Origin: Methanomicrobiaceae archaeon
Lineage (GTDB): Archaea > Halobacteriota > Methanomicrobia > Methanomicrobiales > Methanomicrobiaceae
DNA: 51,103 nt
Reading direction: 5' to 3'
Assembly (NCBI GenBank): GCA_016928355.1
Contig: JAFGKW010000015.1
Span: forward strand, 1-51,103
Part shown: positions 1 through 8,096 of the stretch, one piece after another
How positions within the stretch are numbered: position 1 is the first letter of the stretch
Layout of the letters: each line of letters starts with the position of its first letter
Position numbers and translations under genes: made by a program
Notes under the pieces: model-generated
What the model was told of the DNA's origin: nothing
What the model saw: only the letters and a program-made list of their open reading frames with translations
The model's database searches: none

Positions 1-668
1 ATCTGGTATCACTTGTTGCATGTAATATGAGGTTTTATCACGGGATTTCTAAAATTAAGGAGCTGATATCCGGTGGTGCAATTGGGCAGATATACTGTGC
101 GAGAGTAATTGCAGGACACTACCTGCCCGACTGGCATCCGGAACTGGATTACAGAAATTCATACAGTGCAAAAGAATCTATGGGGGGCGGTGTCCTTCTG
201 GATGGAATTCATGAAATAGACTATCTCTGCTGGCTTTTAGGAGATGTCGAGGATCTGTTCTGTTTTTCAGGTAAATATTCGCAGCTGGATATCGATACGG
301 AAGATATGGCTGAGATGCTCCTGAAATTTAAATCCGGGGCTGTAGGTGAGATTCATCTTGACTATCTTCAGCGTGCATACGGGAGATCCTGTCAGATTAT
401 TGGTGAAAAGGGAACAATCCTGTGGGATTTTAATACCAAAAAGGTCAGCCTTTATTCTGTTGAAAAGAGGGAATGGCAGTATTTTGATGAGCCTGAAGGA
501 TATGATGTCAACCAGATGTATATTGAAGAGATGAAGTATTTTATCAGGTGCATTGCCGGGAAGGAGAAATCATTTAATGATATAAATGAAGGCATCAGAA
601 TTCTTAATATTGTAATTGCAGCCAAAGAATCTGCGGCTGAAGGGAAATTAATCGGGACGGGATTATAA
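1..668 (+). CDS. Gfo/Idh/MocA family oxidoreductase, C-terminal part (5' end outside window)
   Basis: The reading frame is open from base 3 at the left edge, so this is the C-terminal two thirds of an NAD(P)-dependent sugar oxidoreductase. The missing part is the N-terminal Rossmann domain. The visible piece has the family's substrate-binding alpha/beta domain, including a GGGVLLDGIHEIDYL segment whose Asp and His correspond to the usual catalytic pair. An internal ATG at 27 is not the start, because the coding pattern continues upstream (LVSLVACNMRF resembles family members). The stop lies one base before the next ATG, so the gene heads the visible part of a glycan operon. Its substrate is probably a UDP- or CMP-linked sugar intermediate; that is inference. 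Confidence 0.85.
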   Translation, partial: LVSLVACNMRFYHGISKIKELISGGAIGQIYCARVIAGHYLPDWHPELDYRNSYSAKESMGGGVLLDGIHEIDYLCWLLGDVEDLFCFSGKYSQLDIDTEDMAEMLLKFKSGAVGEIHLDYLQRAYGRSCQIIGEKGTILWDFNTKKVSLYSVEKREWQYFDEPEGYDVNQMYIEEMKYFIRCIAGKEKSFNDINEGIRILNIVIAAKESAAEGKLIGTGL

Positions 669-669
669 T

Positions 670-1458
670 ATGATTCTCGGAATTATTCAGGCAAGAAGCG
701 GGTCTTCACGCCTGCCGGCAAAAGTGCTGAAGGTTGTTGAAGGAAAGCCGCTGCTTCAGCATATGCTTGAGAGGGTCCAAAGGTCGAAAATGGTCGACTC
801 CTTCGTTGTTGCGACAACAATTCTGAAGGATGATGATTCTATTGCCCGGTTGTGCGATGAACTCGGTGTTGACTGTTTCAGGGGTAGTGAGGACGATGTT
901 CTCGATAGGTACTACCAGTGCGCTGTATCCAGCGTTCCGCAGCCGGATTATATAGTACGGCTGACTGCTGACTGCCCCCTTCACGATCCTGAAGTGATCG
1001 ATTTTGTGGTGAACCGTTTCCTCGCTGTGGGAGCTGATTATATGACAAATTCATTCCCTCCTGTATTTGAAGACGGATTTGATACTGAAATCTTTTCATT
1101 TAATGCACTGAAATACGCATGGGAGAATGCAAAGCGAAAATCAGACCGGGAGCATGTTACACCTTTTATCCATAAAATGGCATTTCCTGATGAGGAAACT
1201 CCCTTTAAAATATATACTGAAAAATCCAATGAGAGATATCATTACAAACTTTCTGTTGATACGCCGAAGGACTTTGAAATCGTCCGGGAAATATTTAGTG
1301 AACTTTATCCGGAAAACAGTGGATTCGGGATGTCTGATGTGATAGATCTCCTTGAAAGAAAGCCGGAATTATTGAATATAAACGAAGAGAGCAGAGTAAA
1401 TGAGGGATATTATAAATCATTATCCGAAGATGGTCTGATTAAAAATGAGGAGGATTGA
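670..1458 (+). CDS. spsF: SpsF-type cytidylyltransferase (CMP-nonulosonate synthetase-like)
   Basis: 262 aa. The N-terminus IIQARSGSSRLPAKVL is the nucleotide-binding signature of the SpsF/CMP-Kdo synthetase-like nucleotidyltransferases, followed by RLTADCPLHDPEVID, which carries the metal-binding Asp region. The family activates sugars with CTP, and in Bacillus spore-coat operons SpsF sits with SpsE (NeuB-like) and SpsG (PseG-like), as it does here. The probable role is making the CMP-activated nonulosonic acid from the product of the synthase at 5.4 kb. The start is one base after the preceding stop, so translation is probably coupled. The exact sugar cannot be read from the sequence. Confidence 0.82.
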   Translation: MILGIIQARSGSSRLPAKVLKVVEGKPLLQHMLERVQRSKMVDSFVVATTILKDDDSIARLCDELGVDCFRGSEDDVLDRYYQCAVSSVPQPDYIVRLTADCPLHDPEVIDFVVNRFLAVGADYMTNSFPPVFEDGFDTEIFSFNALKYAWENAKRKSDREHVTPFIHKMAFPDEETPFKIYTEKSNERYHYKLSVDTPKDFEIVREIFSELYPENSGFGMSDVIDLLERKPELLNINEESRVNEGYYKSLSEDGLIKNEED

Positions 1459-1464
1459 TACAAA

Positions 1465-2784
1465 ATGATTCAAAATAAAGGTCCTGAATTGTGGAAGAAG
1501 GCAAAAAAGATAATTCCCGGGGGAACTCAGCTTCTCTCAAAGCGTTCAGAGCAGTTTCTGCCCGAGTTATGGCCATCATACTATAAAAAGGCAAAAGGAA
1601 CAGATGTCTGGGATCTTGATGACAACCGGTATACCGACATGTCCCTGATGGGAGTCGGAACTTGTATTCTTGGCTATGCAGATGACGATGTTGATGGTCC
1701 TGTAAAGGAAGCAATCGATATGGGTGTTATGTCCACGCTTAACTGTTATGAGGAAGTTGAGCTTGCAGAAATTTTACTTAAAATGCATAAATGGGCAGGT
1801 TCAGTCCGTTATACCCGTACCGGCGGTGAAGCGATGTCAGTTGCGGTCAGGATCGCAAGAGCATATTCTGGTAAGGATAAAATTGCATTTTCCGGATATC
1901 ACGGCTGGCATGACTGGTATCTTGCATCAAATCTTGCTGATGACAGTAATCTTGACGGGCACCTCCTGCCCGGACTAAACCCGCTGGGGGTGCCGAGAGG
2001 TCTAGTAAACACTGCGTTACCGTTTAATTACAACTGTATTAATGAGCTTGAGAATATCGTTGCAAATCATGACATCGGAGCCATTGTCATGGAGCCCCTT
2101 CGTCACTTCAGGCCTGAACCCGGTTTTCTGGAAGAGGTCAGGAAGATTGCAGATGAAATCGGAGCTGTACTTGTTTTCGATGAGATCAGTTCCGGTTTTC
2201 GTATGACTCCGGGTGGTTCATACTCCCTCTTTAATGTAACACCAGACATTATCGTGTACGGGAAGGCAATGAGCAATGGATATCCTATGGCAGCGATTGT
2301 AGGAAGAGAAGAGGTTATGGAAATGGCCCAGTCCAGTTTTATCAGCAGCACCTACTGGACTGACAGGGTTGGACCTGTTGCCTCGATTGCCACAATTGGA
2401 AAACTCGAAAAGGAAAAAATCCCCGCAAGACTGAGAAAGAACGGTATTAAAATTAGCAGTGGCTGGAGAAAACTTTCAGAAGAGCATGAAATTCCTCTGA
2501 ATATATTTGATGAGGGGCTGGAATCGGTTCCTTCATTTGCCTTTGAGGATCAGGTAAACAATCTTGCACTCAGGACGCTCTTTACGAAGGAAATGCTTGA
2601 AAGGGATTATCTGGCATCCAATATCTCTTATCAGTCCGGAGCGCACAACAATGAGTGTATTGATAAATACCTTGAAAATGTGAATGAGGTATTTGCCCTT
2701 ATCAGGGGTGCTGTCGACAACAACACTTTCAAATCGCTGCTTAAAACCCCTGTAGCCCATTCCGGATTTAAAAAGATTACATAA
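1465..2784 (+). CDS. Glutamate-1-semialdehyde aminomutase-like class III aminotransferase
   Basis: 439 aa PLP enzyme of fold type I. IPGGTQLLSKR near the N-terminus and VLVFDEISSGFR (PLP pyridine-nitrogen Asp) are family motifs, and Lys267 in VYGKAMSNGYP is the predicted Schiff-base lysine. A strong GGAGGATTGAT ribosome site lies just upstream of the ATG. Close relatives occur in sialic/legionaminic-type clusters rather than in tetrapyrrole synthesis, and the flanking SpsF, SpsG and NeuB genes support a role in amino-sugar formation. A true heme-pathway HemL is less likely given this location. T-rich sequence follows the stop, so the first transcription unit may end here. Confidence 0.82.
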   Translation: MIQNKGPELWKKAKKIIPGGTQLLSKRSEQFLPELWPSYYKKAKGTDVWDLDDNRYTDMSLMGVGTCILGYADDDVDGPVKEAIDMGVMSTLNCYEEVELAEILLKMHKWAGSVRYTRTGGEAMSVAVRIARAYSGKDKIAFSGYHGWHDWYLASNLADDSNLDGHLLPGLNPLGVPRGLVNTALPFNYNCINELENIVANHDIGAIVMEPLRHFRPEPGFLEEVRKIADEIGAVLVFDEISSGFRMTPGGSYSLFNVTPDIIVYGKAMSNGYPMAAIVGREEVMEMAQSSFISSTYWTDRVGPVASIATIGKLEKEKIPARLRKNGIKISSGWRKLSEEHEIPLNIFDEGLESVPSFAFEDQVNNLALRTLFTKEMLERDYLASNISYQSGAHNNECIDKYLENVNEVFALIRGAVDNNTFKSLLKTPVAHSGFKKIT

Positions 2785-2786
2785 AC

Positions 2787-2799
2787 TTTTTTATTTTTA
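2787..2799 (+). terminator. Oligo-T terminator-like tract
   Basis: A run of six T (2787-2792) and a run of five T (2795-2799) directly follow the aminotransferase stop. Archaeal termination is driven by U-rich RNA 3' ends without needing a hairpin. An AT-rich TATA-like element (about 2815-2823) follows, which fits a unit boundary before the thiolase gene. Confidence 0.4.
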
Positions 2800-2871
2800 T
2801 ATCCTAAATCCATTCTATTTAATACCTCATCCTTTATTGACTGTTCAGACAAATTATTACTGGAGTTATCT

Positions 2872-4017
2872 ATGGATGTCGATATAGTCAGTACCGGACA
2901 TACTCCGTTCGGCAAATGCAGTGAAGATATTGGAGGCCTGATGCTGAATGCATGCAATGAGGCACTGGAAAACGCCAACACCGGTGCATCGGATGTTGAT
3001 GCAATATATATTTCGAATTTTTCCAGTTCATTTTCAAATCAGTGTCAGCTCCCCGGACTCCTGACCTCTAAATTAGGGGTTGGTAATGAGATTACCCGTG
3101 TTGAATCTGCATGTGCTGCCGGAGGACTTGCAGTTAAAGAAGCAGCCCTTGCGATTCTTTCCGGACTTTATGATAAAGTTCTGGTCTGTGGGGTTGAAAA
3201 GATGAGTGAAACCCCCACAGACAAAGCAACCGAGATTATCGCCCGTGCTTCTGATCAGGAGGAGATTAATCACGGTGCAACCTTCCCCAGTTTATTCGCA
3301 CTCATGGCACAGAGACATTTCCATGAATATGGAACCATGGAGGAGCATCTGGCTTCAGTGGCAGTAAAGAATCATAAAAATGCTTTGAATAACTCTCTTG
3401 CCCAGTTCCAGAAGGAGATTTCTGTAGAGAAAGTTATGAACTCAAGATATATCGCATCTCCATTGAAAATATTCGACTGCTCGCCATTGTCTGATGGTGC
3501 TTCAGCTGTCCTTATGTGCAGAAAAGAGCTCTCCCGAAAATATACCGATGCACCTGTTAATTTTGCAGGAATGGGGCATTATACGGATTATATCGGTTTA
3601 TATGAACGCAAAAGTCTCACCGAAATGCCGGCTGTTGCCCGGGCTGCAAAAAAGGCTTATTCAATGAGCGGACTCTCCCCCGGAGATATCGGTTTTGCTG
3701 AAGTCCATGACTGTTTTACTATTGCCGAACTGGTGGAGATTGAAGATCTGGGCTTCTGTAAAAAAGGAGAAGGAAAGAATATTGTTACTGACGGTACAAC
3801 TGAAATTGACGGCAGTCTCCCTATAAATCCAAGCGGCGGGCTTAAGGCAAAAGGTCATCCGATAGGGGCAACCGGTGTCAGTCAGGTTGTTGAGGTTGTC
3901 AAACAGCTTCAGGGTGATGCAGGAAAGAGGACAATATCAGGAGTTGACACAGGACTCTGCTGCAATATCGGGGGAAGTGGTTCTTCAGCTGTTGTAAGCA
4001 TATTCAGGAGGGAATAG
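2872..4017 (+). CDS. Thiolase family protein (acetyl-CoA acetyltransferase-like)
   Basis: 381 aa archaeal/SCP2-type thiolase. The nucleophile is Cys81 in VESACAAGG. His279 in EVHDCFTIAE and His329 in KAKGHPIGATG are the other conserved catalytic residues, and a CC pair (363-364) precedes the glycine-rich GGSGSSA end. Thiolases condense or cleave acyl-CoA esters. In archaea a homologue normally works with HMG-CoA synthase and a DUF35 protein in the mevalonate pathway. Here no HMG-CoA synthase is present and the gene lies among nonulosonic acid genes. A TGGAG site precedes the ATG. It may supply a beta-keto or hydroxyacyl group for sugar decoration; that is inference. Confidence 0.85.
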   Translation: MDVDIVSTGHTPFGKCSEDIGGLMLNACNEALENANTGASDVDAIYISNFSSSFSNQCQLPGLLTSKLGVGNEITRVESACAAGGLAVKEAALAILSGLYDKVLVCGVEKMSETPTDKATEIIARASDQEEINHGATFPSLFALMAQRHFHEYGTMEEHLASVAVKNHKNALNNSLAQFQKEISVEKVMNSRYIASPLKIFDCSPLSDGASAVLMCRKELSRKYTDAPVNFAGMGHYTDYIGLYERKSLTEMPAVARAAKKAYSMSGLSPGDIGFAEVHDCFTIAELVEIEDLGFCKKGEGKNIVTDGTTEIDGSLPINPSGGLKAKGHPIGATGVSQVVEVVKQLQGDAGKRTISGVDTGLCCNIGGSGSSAVVSIFRRE

Positions 4018-4018
4018 A

Positions 4019-4240
4019 ATGGTCTGGAAGATATATACATACACTGAAATAAAATCAGCAGCTGATCCCGATTTGAATGAAAATATTGTTGTCATTGCTG
4101 AAGACGGAGCCGGAGAGAGAATTGTCGCCAGGGTTGAGCCTTCATATGATGGAGAAATATCCATCAATCTTGAGGGAGAAATTGAAGCTGTGGATGATCC
4201 AAAAGGCCGGCTGTTTTATTTCATTCCCAAAAACAATTAA
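4019..4240 (+). CDS. Short DUF35-type OB-fold protein lacking the zinc ribbon
   Basis: 73 aa. The start KIYTYTEI followed by beta-rich sequence resembles the OB-fold half of DUF35 proteins (pattern: YTY or YS-x-x, then an Ala-rich GER-x-VARV strand, then a closing FYF strand). The N-terminal four-cysteine zinc ribbon typical of DUF35 is absent; there are no cysteines at all. DUF35 proteins form a scaffold with archaeal thiolase and HMG-CoA synthase. The gene begins one base after the thiolase stop with an AGGAGGGAA site overlapping the thiolase end, so the two are co-expressed and probably interact. The assignment rests on weak sequence resemblance plus strong context. Confidence 0.6.
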   Translation: MVWKIYTYTEIKSAADPDLNENIVVIAEDGAGERIVARVEPSYDGEISINLEGEIEAVDDPKGRLFYFIPKNN

Positions 4241-4305
4241 TATTTTATATTGCAGTGAAGGTCGTGTAACTGCCTGTGATCCCGTGAATATGGAGATGAC
4301 AACTA

Positions 4306-5376
4306 ATGAAAAATAAACGGTCGGTATTCAGGGTGGACGGTTCACCTTATATCGGAATGGGTCATGTTATGCGCTGTCTGGCACTTGCACAGGGCTTTTT
4401 TGAAAACCGGATTGAACCGGTTTTTGTAATGAGAGATATGGAGAATAACTCATGCAGTCTTGCAGAGAGTTGCGGCTTCCATGTCGAGATGATACCGGAT
4501 GACTGCAGTAAAGAGGAGGATGCTGAAAAAACTCTTGAAATTGCACGTGATTTTGGAGCATCAGTAATAGTTACTGATCTTGGGTATCTCATTAATGCAA
4601 GTCCGGAAGTTTATTGCAAATATCATGACATACTGAAAAAAAACGGGCATTATATTGTCGCCCTTGATGTAATCTGTGAAACTGAGGTTTCTGCGGATCT
4701 TGTTGTTAATCCATATATCCTTGATGAAAATTCACCGATTTTTTCATTTGACAGTGACAGGTATCTCACAGGTCCTGATTATTTTATATTAAGGGATGAA
4801 TTCAGGATTTTATCCGTTAATAAAAGAGTTATTCGAAAGGAGGCTGGTAATATCCTTGTCTCTTTTGGGGGGAGCGATCTGAGGGATACAACTGGGATGA
4901 TTGTAAATGCCCTTGCCCATGCAGATATTTCCGGACTGAAGGCAGAGGTGGTTGTTGGAAGCGGATATCCGGTTACCAATATTGAAAAGCTTAAAAAAAT
5001 CATTAAGTTGTTCCCTGATCGTTTTGAATTATTTCATGACAGCAGCAACATGGCTGAACAGATCCTGAAAGCCGATATTGCCATACTTGGAGGCGGCCTT
5101 ACAAAGTACGAGGCAGCGGCCCTTGGTACTCCGTCTGTAATAATTACACAGTTTGAACCTGAGATAAAACCAAATGAGGATTTTATATCTGCAGGTACTG
5201 CGGAGTATATCGGACATATCGATATGATAAATGAAAATGATATTATTATAGAAATAAAAAATCTGGTTGAAGATTATCCCCGGCGTGTTGAAATGTCAAA
5301 AAAAGGCAGAAAACTTGTTGACGGGAAGGGAATTGAAAGAATTCTGTCAAAAATCCCAAAAGAGGTGTTCTCTTGA
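4306..5376 (+). CDS. spsG: PseG/SpsG-type nucleotide-sugar hydrolase (nonulosonate pathway)
   Basis: 356 aa GT-B-fold protein. The N-terminus FRVDGSPYIGMGHVMRCLAL matches the glycine/His loop of PseG, which removes UDP from UDP-2,4-diacetamido-trideoxy sugars to give the free hexose used by the synthase. The C-terminal half has ILVSFGGSD and the donor-binding ADIAILGGGLTKYEAAALGTP motif. A GGAGATGA site precedes the ATG. The stop overlaps the next gene's TTG start (TTGA), indicating translational coupling to the NeuB-type synthase, its expected next enzyme. The sugar could be pseudaminic-, legionaminic- or other-series. Confidence 0.82.
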   Translation: MKNKRSVFRVDGSPYIGMGHVMRCLALAQGFFENRIEPVFVMRDMENNSCSLAESCGFHVEMIPDDCSKEEDAEKTLEIARDFGASVIVTDLGYLINASPEVYCKYHDILKKNGHYIVALDVICETEVSADLVVNPYILDENSPIFSFDSDRYLTGPDYFILRDEFRILSVNKRVIRKEAGNILVSFGGSDLRDTTGMIVNALAHADISGLKAEVVVGSGYPVTNIEKLKKIIKLFPDRFELFHDSSNMAEQILKADIAILGGGLTKYEAAALGTPSVIITQFEPEIKPNEDFISAGTAEYIGHIDMINENDIIIEIKNLVEDYPRRVEMSKKGRKLVDGKGIERILSKIPKEVFS

Positions 5377-6380
5377 TTAAAACCATAAAAATTGGAAATA
5401 AAAAAATAGGTCCCGGAGAACCGGCATTTATAATCGCAGATGCAGGTTCAAATCATGACAAAAAGCTGAGCCAGGCAAAGGAACTTATTGATATTGCTGC
5501 GGATGCAGGAGTGGATGCAGTTAAATTTCAGCTTTTTAAGGCTGATACGTTCTATTCGAAATCAGATCCAATATATGACCTGTTCAAGCAGTGTGAACTT
5601 CCCCCGGAATGGATTGGAGACCTTGTGGATCACAGCAGGGATAGGGATATTATCTTCCTTACAACACCCTTTGAGAAGGAATCCGTTGATCTGCTCTGCG
5701 ATTATAAGATTCCTGCACTGAAATGGGCATCTTCAGAGATTGTAAATCTGCCATTCCTGAAATATGCCGCTGAAAAGAAACTTCCTATGCTTCTTTCAAC
5801 AGGAATGAGCGATTTTGCGGATATACAGGAAGCAATTGATATCGTGCGTTCATCAGGAAATGAGGACATCGCTCTATTCCAATGCACGTCTCTATATCCG
5901 ACACCTTCAAATCTTGTTAATCTTAAGGCAATTGATTCAATTCGGGAAGCGTTCTGCGTACCTACAGGTCTTTCCGATCATACGCTTGGGATATCTGTTC
6001 CTGTTGCAGCAGTGGCAAGGGGTGCCTCCGTTATTGAAAAGCATTTTACAATAAGCAGAGAGCTTCCCGGGGCGGATCACTGCTATGCGCTTGAACCTGA
6101 TGCACTAAAAGCAATGGTTGATGGTATAAGGGAGGTTGAAGATTCACTCGGGAGTTCTATAAAACAGATGCTGCCTGAAGAAAAGAGACTTGCAAGAAGA
6201 AACAGTATAATTGCAGAAAAGGAGATTCCTGCAGGAACGGAGATTACTGCAGAAAATATTGTTATTAAAAGACCTGCACATGGAATCAAACCCAAATATT
6301 CTTCGGTAATAGTTGGAAAAAAGGCTAATCGAGATATAAAAGCTGATGAACCAATTGACTGGGATATGATATCAGATTAA
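5373..6380 (+). CDS. spsE: NeuB/SpsE-type nonulosonic acid synthase
   Basis: 335 aa. The N-terminal TIM barrel carries FIIADAGSNHDKKL and AVKFQLFKADT, typical of sialic/pseudaminic/legionaminic acid synthases, and GLSDHTLGISVPVAAVARG with KHFTISRELPGADH later in the barrel. A C-terminal SAF (antifreeze-like) domain spans roughly residues 275-335. The enzyme condenses PEP with a 6-carbon amino sugar. Translation starts at TTG (5373), overlapping the upstream TGA, with AGAGGTG as ribosome site; no better start is present. Together with the adjacent SpsG and the upstream SpsF it gives the last three steps to a CMP-nonulosonate. Early enzymes (dehydratase and others) are not in the window. Confidence 0.88.
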   Translation: MIKTIKIGNKKIGPGEPAFIIADAGSNHDKKLSQAKELIDIAADAGVDAVKFQLFKADTFYSKSDPIYDLFKQCELPPEWIGDLVDHSRDRDIIFLTTPFEKESVDLLCDYKIPALKWASSEIVNLPFLKYAAEKKLPMLLSTGMSDFADIQEAIDIVRSSGNEDIALFQCTSLYPTPSNLVNLKAIDSIREAFCVPTGLSDHTLGISVPVAAVARGASVIEKHFTISRELPGADHCYALEPDALKAMVDGIREVEDSLGSSIKQMLPEEKRLARRNSIIAEKEIPAGTEITAENIVIKRPAHGIKPKYSSVIVGKKANRDIKADEPIDWDMISD

Positions 6381-6428
6381 TGACCTGAAACAATCTGTGA
6401 AGGTCGCAAAAACAGAATAAATTGCTCC

Positions 6429-6435
6429 TTTTTTT
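6429..6435 (+). terminator. Oligo-T tract after the synthase gene
   Basis: Seven consecutive T in the 78-base gap between the NeuB-type synthase and the acyltransferase gene. It could act as an archaeal U-tract terminator. No hairpin is obvious. Confidence 0.35.
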
Positions 6436-6458
6436 AACCCGTGCAACTGTAATATAAT

Positions 6459-7205
6459 ATGAAAATCATATATTATGGGTATATGGATAAAAATGATGGT
6501 TCAAACCCGGAAAAGACAACAAAGGTAGTGATTTTCGGAACGGGAGACGTTGCTGAACTGGCTCTTTTTTATTTCACCCATGACAGCCCGTATGAGGTTG
6601 TTGCATTCAGCGCTGATGAACAATATATTACTGAAAAAACAGCATATGGTTTGCCTCTGGTACCTTTTGAGAAAATTGAGGATTTTTACCCGCCTGATAA
6701 ATACAGTATGTTTGTAGCGTTGAGCTATAAGGATGTAAACAAAATCCGTGCACAAAAATATTATGAAGCCAAGGAAAAAGGTTACGAGCTTGTAAGTTAC
6801 GTATGCTCACGTTCGGTTCTCTGGAATGATCTTGATGTAGGAGACAACTGCTTCATATTTGAAAACCAGACAATTCAGCCCTTTGTAAAAATCGGCAACA
6901 ATGTCACGATGTGGAGTGGAAACCATATAGGGCACAGTTCGATTATTAAGGACCACTCTTTCCTGACATCTCACGTTGTCGTATCTGGCCATGTTGTAAT
7001 TGAACCATATTGCTTCCTTGGTGTAAATGCTACACTTCGTGACGGAATCACAATTGCAGAAGGCTCGGTAATAGGGGCAGGTGCTACTGTAATTAAAAAT
7101 ACGGTTGAGAGAGGCGTTTATATTGGTAAGGCAGCAGAATTATTCCAGAAAGACAGTTCCAAATCGAAATATTTCACAAATACAGCATATTCAGAAAGAA
7201 AGTAA
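6459..7205 (+). CDS. NeuD-like sugar O/N-acyltransferase (left-handed beta-helix)
   Basis: 248 aa. An N-terminal PglD/NeuD-type Rossmann-like part (KVVIFGTGDVAELALFYF) is followed by hexapeptide-repeat sequence (about residues 120-225) ending in VIGAGATVIKNTVERGVYIGKAAE, the usual beta-helix tail that carries the acyl-CoA site. The family acetylates nonulosonic acids or their amino-sugar precursors. The ATG at 6459 has no clear ribosome site; an in-frame ATG at 6483 is an alternative. It follows the NeuB-type gene, which supports a modifying role in the same pathway. Confidence 0.78.
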   Translation: MKIIYYGYMDKNDGSNPEKTTKVVIFGTGDVAELALFYFTHDSPYEVVAFSADEQYITEKTAYGLPLVPFEKIEDFYPPDKYSMFVALSYKDVNKIRAQKYYEAKEKGYELVSYVCSRSVLWNDLDVGDNCFIFENQTIQPFVKIGNNVTMWSGNHIGHSSIIKDHSFLTSHVVVSGHVVIEPYCFLGVNATLRDGITIAEGSVIGAGATVIKNTVERGVYIGKAAELFQKDSSKSKYFTNTAYSERK

Positions 7206-7243
7206 CCTATAGAAATTAGTATGTCTTGAGATGGCTAACATGA

Positions 7244-7252
7244 AAATATATT
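7244..7252 (+). promoter_or_regulatory. TATA-like box upstream of the TylF-like gene
   Basis: AAATATATT lies in a 95-base AT-rich gap. Its centre is about 53 bases before the ATG at 7301, which would leave a leader containing the AAGGA ribosome site at 7290. A second AT-rich element (about 7267-7274) is an alternative. Confidence 0.35.
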
Positions 7253-7300
7253 TCATATTTTAAACTCTATATTATCAGTTAATAATTTTAAGGAATTTTT

Positions 7301-8068
7301 ATGACAGAAAATCAGGATTTCGGCTATAAAATGGAGACTAAGGCCTCTGATGATAAGGTAATACACAGGGAGGTACTCTATTCGCTTTTCAGAGAACGCC
7401 CTATGCCGGATGATCAGCTACTCATTTGCCCCGGACTTTACATGAGAAGCTCGGCACTGGCAAAAATTTTATTCCTTGATGAGCTTTATCGTCTTATTGT
7501 GAATCAGCCCGGAGTGATTGTTGAATTCGGAACCTGGTGGGGACAGAATCTTGTTGTTTTTGAAAATTTAAGGGCTATATATGAACCATTCAATCAAAGT
7601 AGGCGAATCATAGGGTTTGATACATTTAAGGGTTATCCTTCGGTTTCTGAGAAGGACAAACCAAGTGAAACAATAAAAATCGGCGGCTATACAGTAACCG
7701 AGAACTACAGAACCTATCTTGAGGCACTTATTGATTATCATGAAAAGAATAATGTCCTTGCTGATGTCAAGAAGCATCGTGTAATTGAAGGGGATGCGAC
7801 GGAAACCGTTCCAAGATTTTTCAAAGATAATCCTGAAACTGTTATTGCACTTGCCTATTTTGATATGGCATTATATGAACCTTCAAAAGTTTGCCTTGAG
7901 GCAATCAAACCCCATCTTATGAAGGGAAGTGTAATTATGCTTGATGAATTTAATTCCTTTGATTATCCTGGTGAAACAGTAGCCTTTAAAGAGGTTTTCA
8001 GGGATGTCAAATATTCCCTCAGGCAGTCGTCATTTATCCGGGATCGCACATTCATAATAATTGAATAA
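7301..8068 (+). CDS. TylF/MycF-like class I SAM-dependent methyltransferase
   Basis: 255 aa. VIVEFGTWWGQNL is the SAM-binding motif I, and IIGFDTFKGYPSVSE matches the characteristic GFDTFxGxP segment of TylF/macrocin O-methyltransferase relatives, which methylate sugar hydroxyls in a metal-dependent way. FDMALYEPSK and VIMLDEFNS supply acidic residues expected for metal binding. A good AAGGA site lies seven bases before the ATG. In this glycan locus it probably O-methylates a surface sugar. The position of methylation cannot be inferred. Confidence 0.8.
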   Translation: MTENQDFGYKMETKASDDKVIHREVLYSLFRERPMPDDQLLICPGLYMRSSALAKILFLDELYRLIVNQPGVIVEFGTWWGQNLVVFENLRAIYEPFNQSRRIIGFDTFKGYPSVSEKDKPSETIKIGGYTVTENYRTYLEALIDYHEKNNVLADVKKHRVIEGDATETVPRFFKDNPETVIALAYFDMALYEPSKVCLEAIKPHLMKGSVIMLDEFNSFDYPGETVAFKEVFRDVKYSLRQSSFIRDRTFIIIE

Positions 8069-8096
8069 TAAAAAAAATTATTTTTGGAAAGATATC

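Noticed and set aside
6421-6458. Possible strong TATA box before the NeuD-like gene
   Set aside because: The AT-rich stretch is mainly an oligo-T tract, and the remaining TATA-like bases are too close to the ATG.
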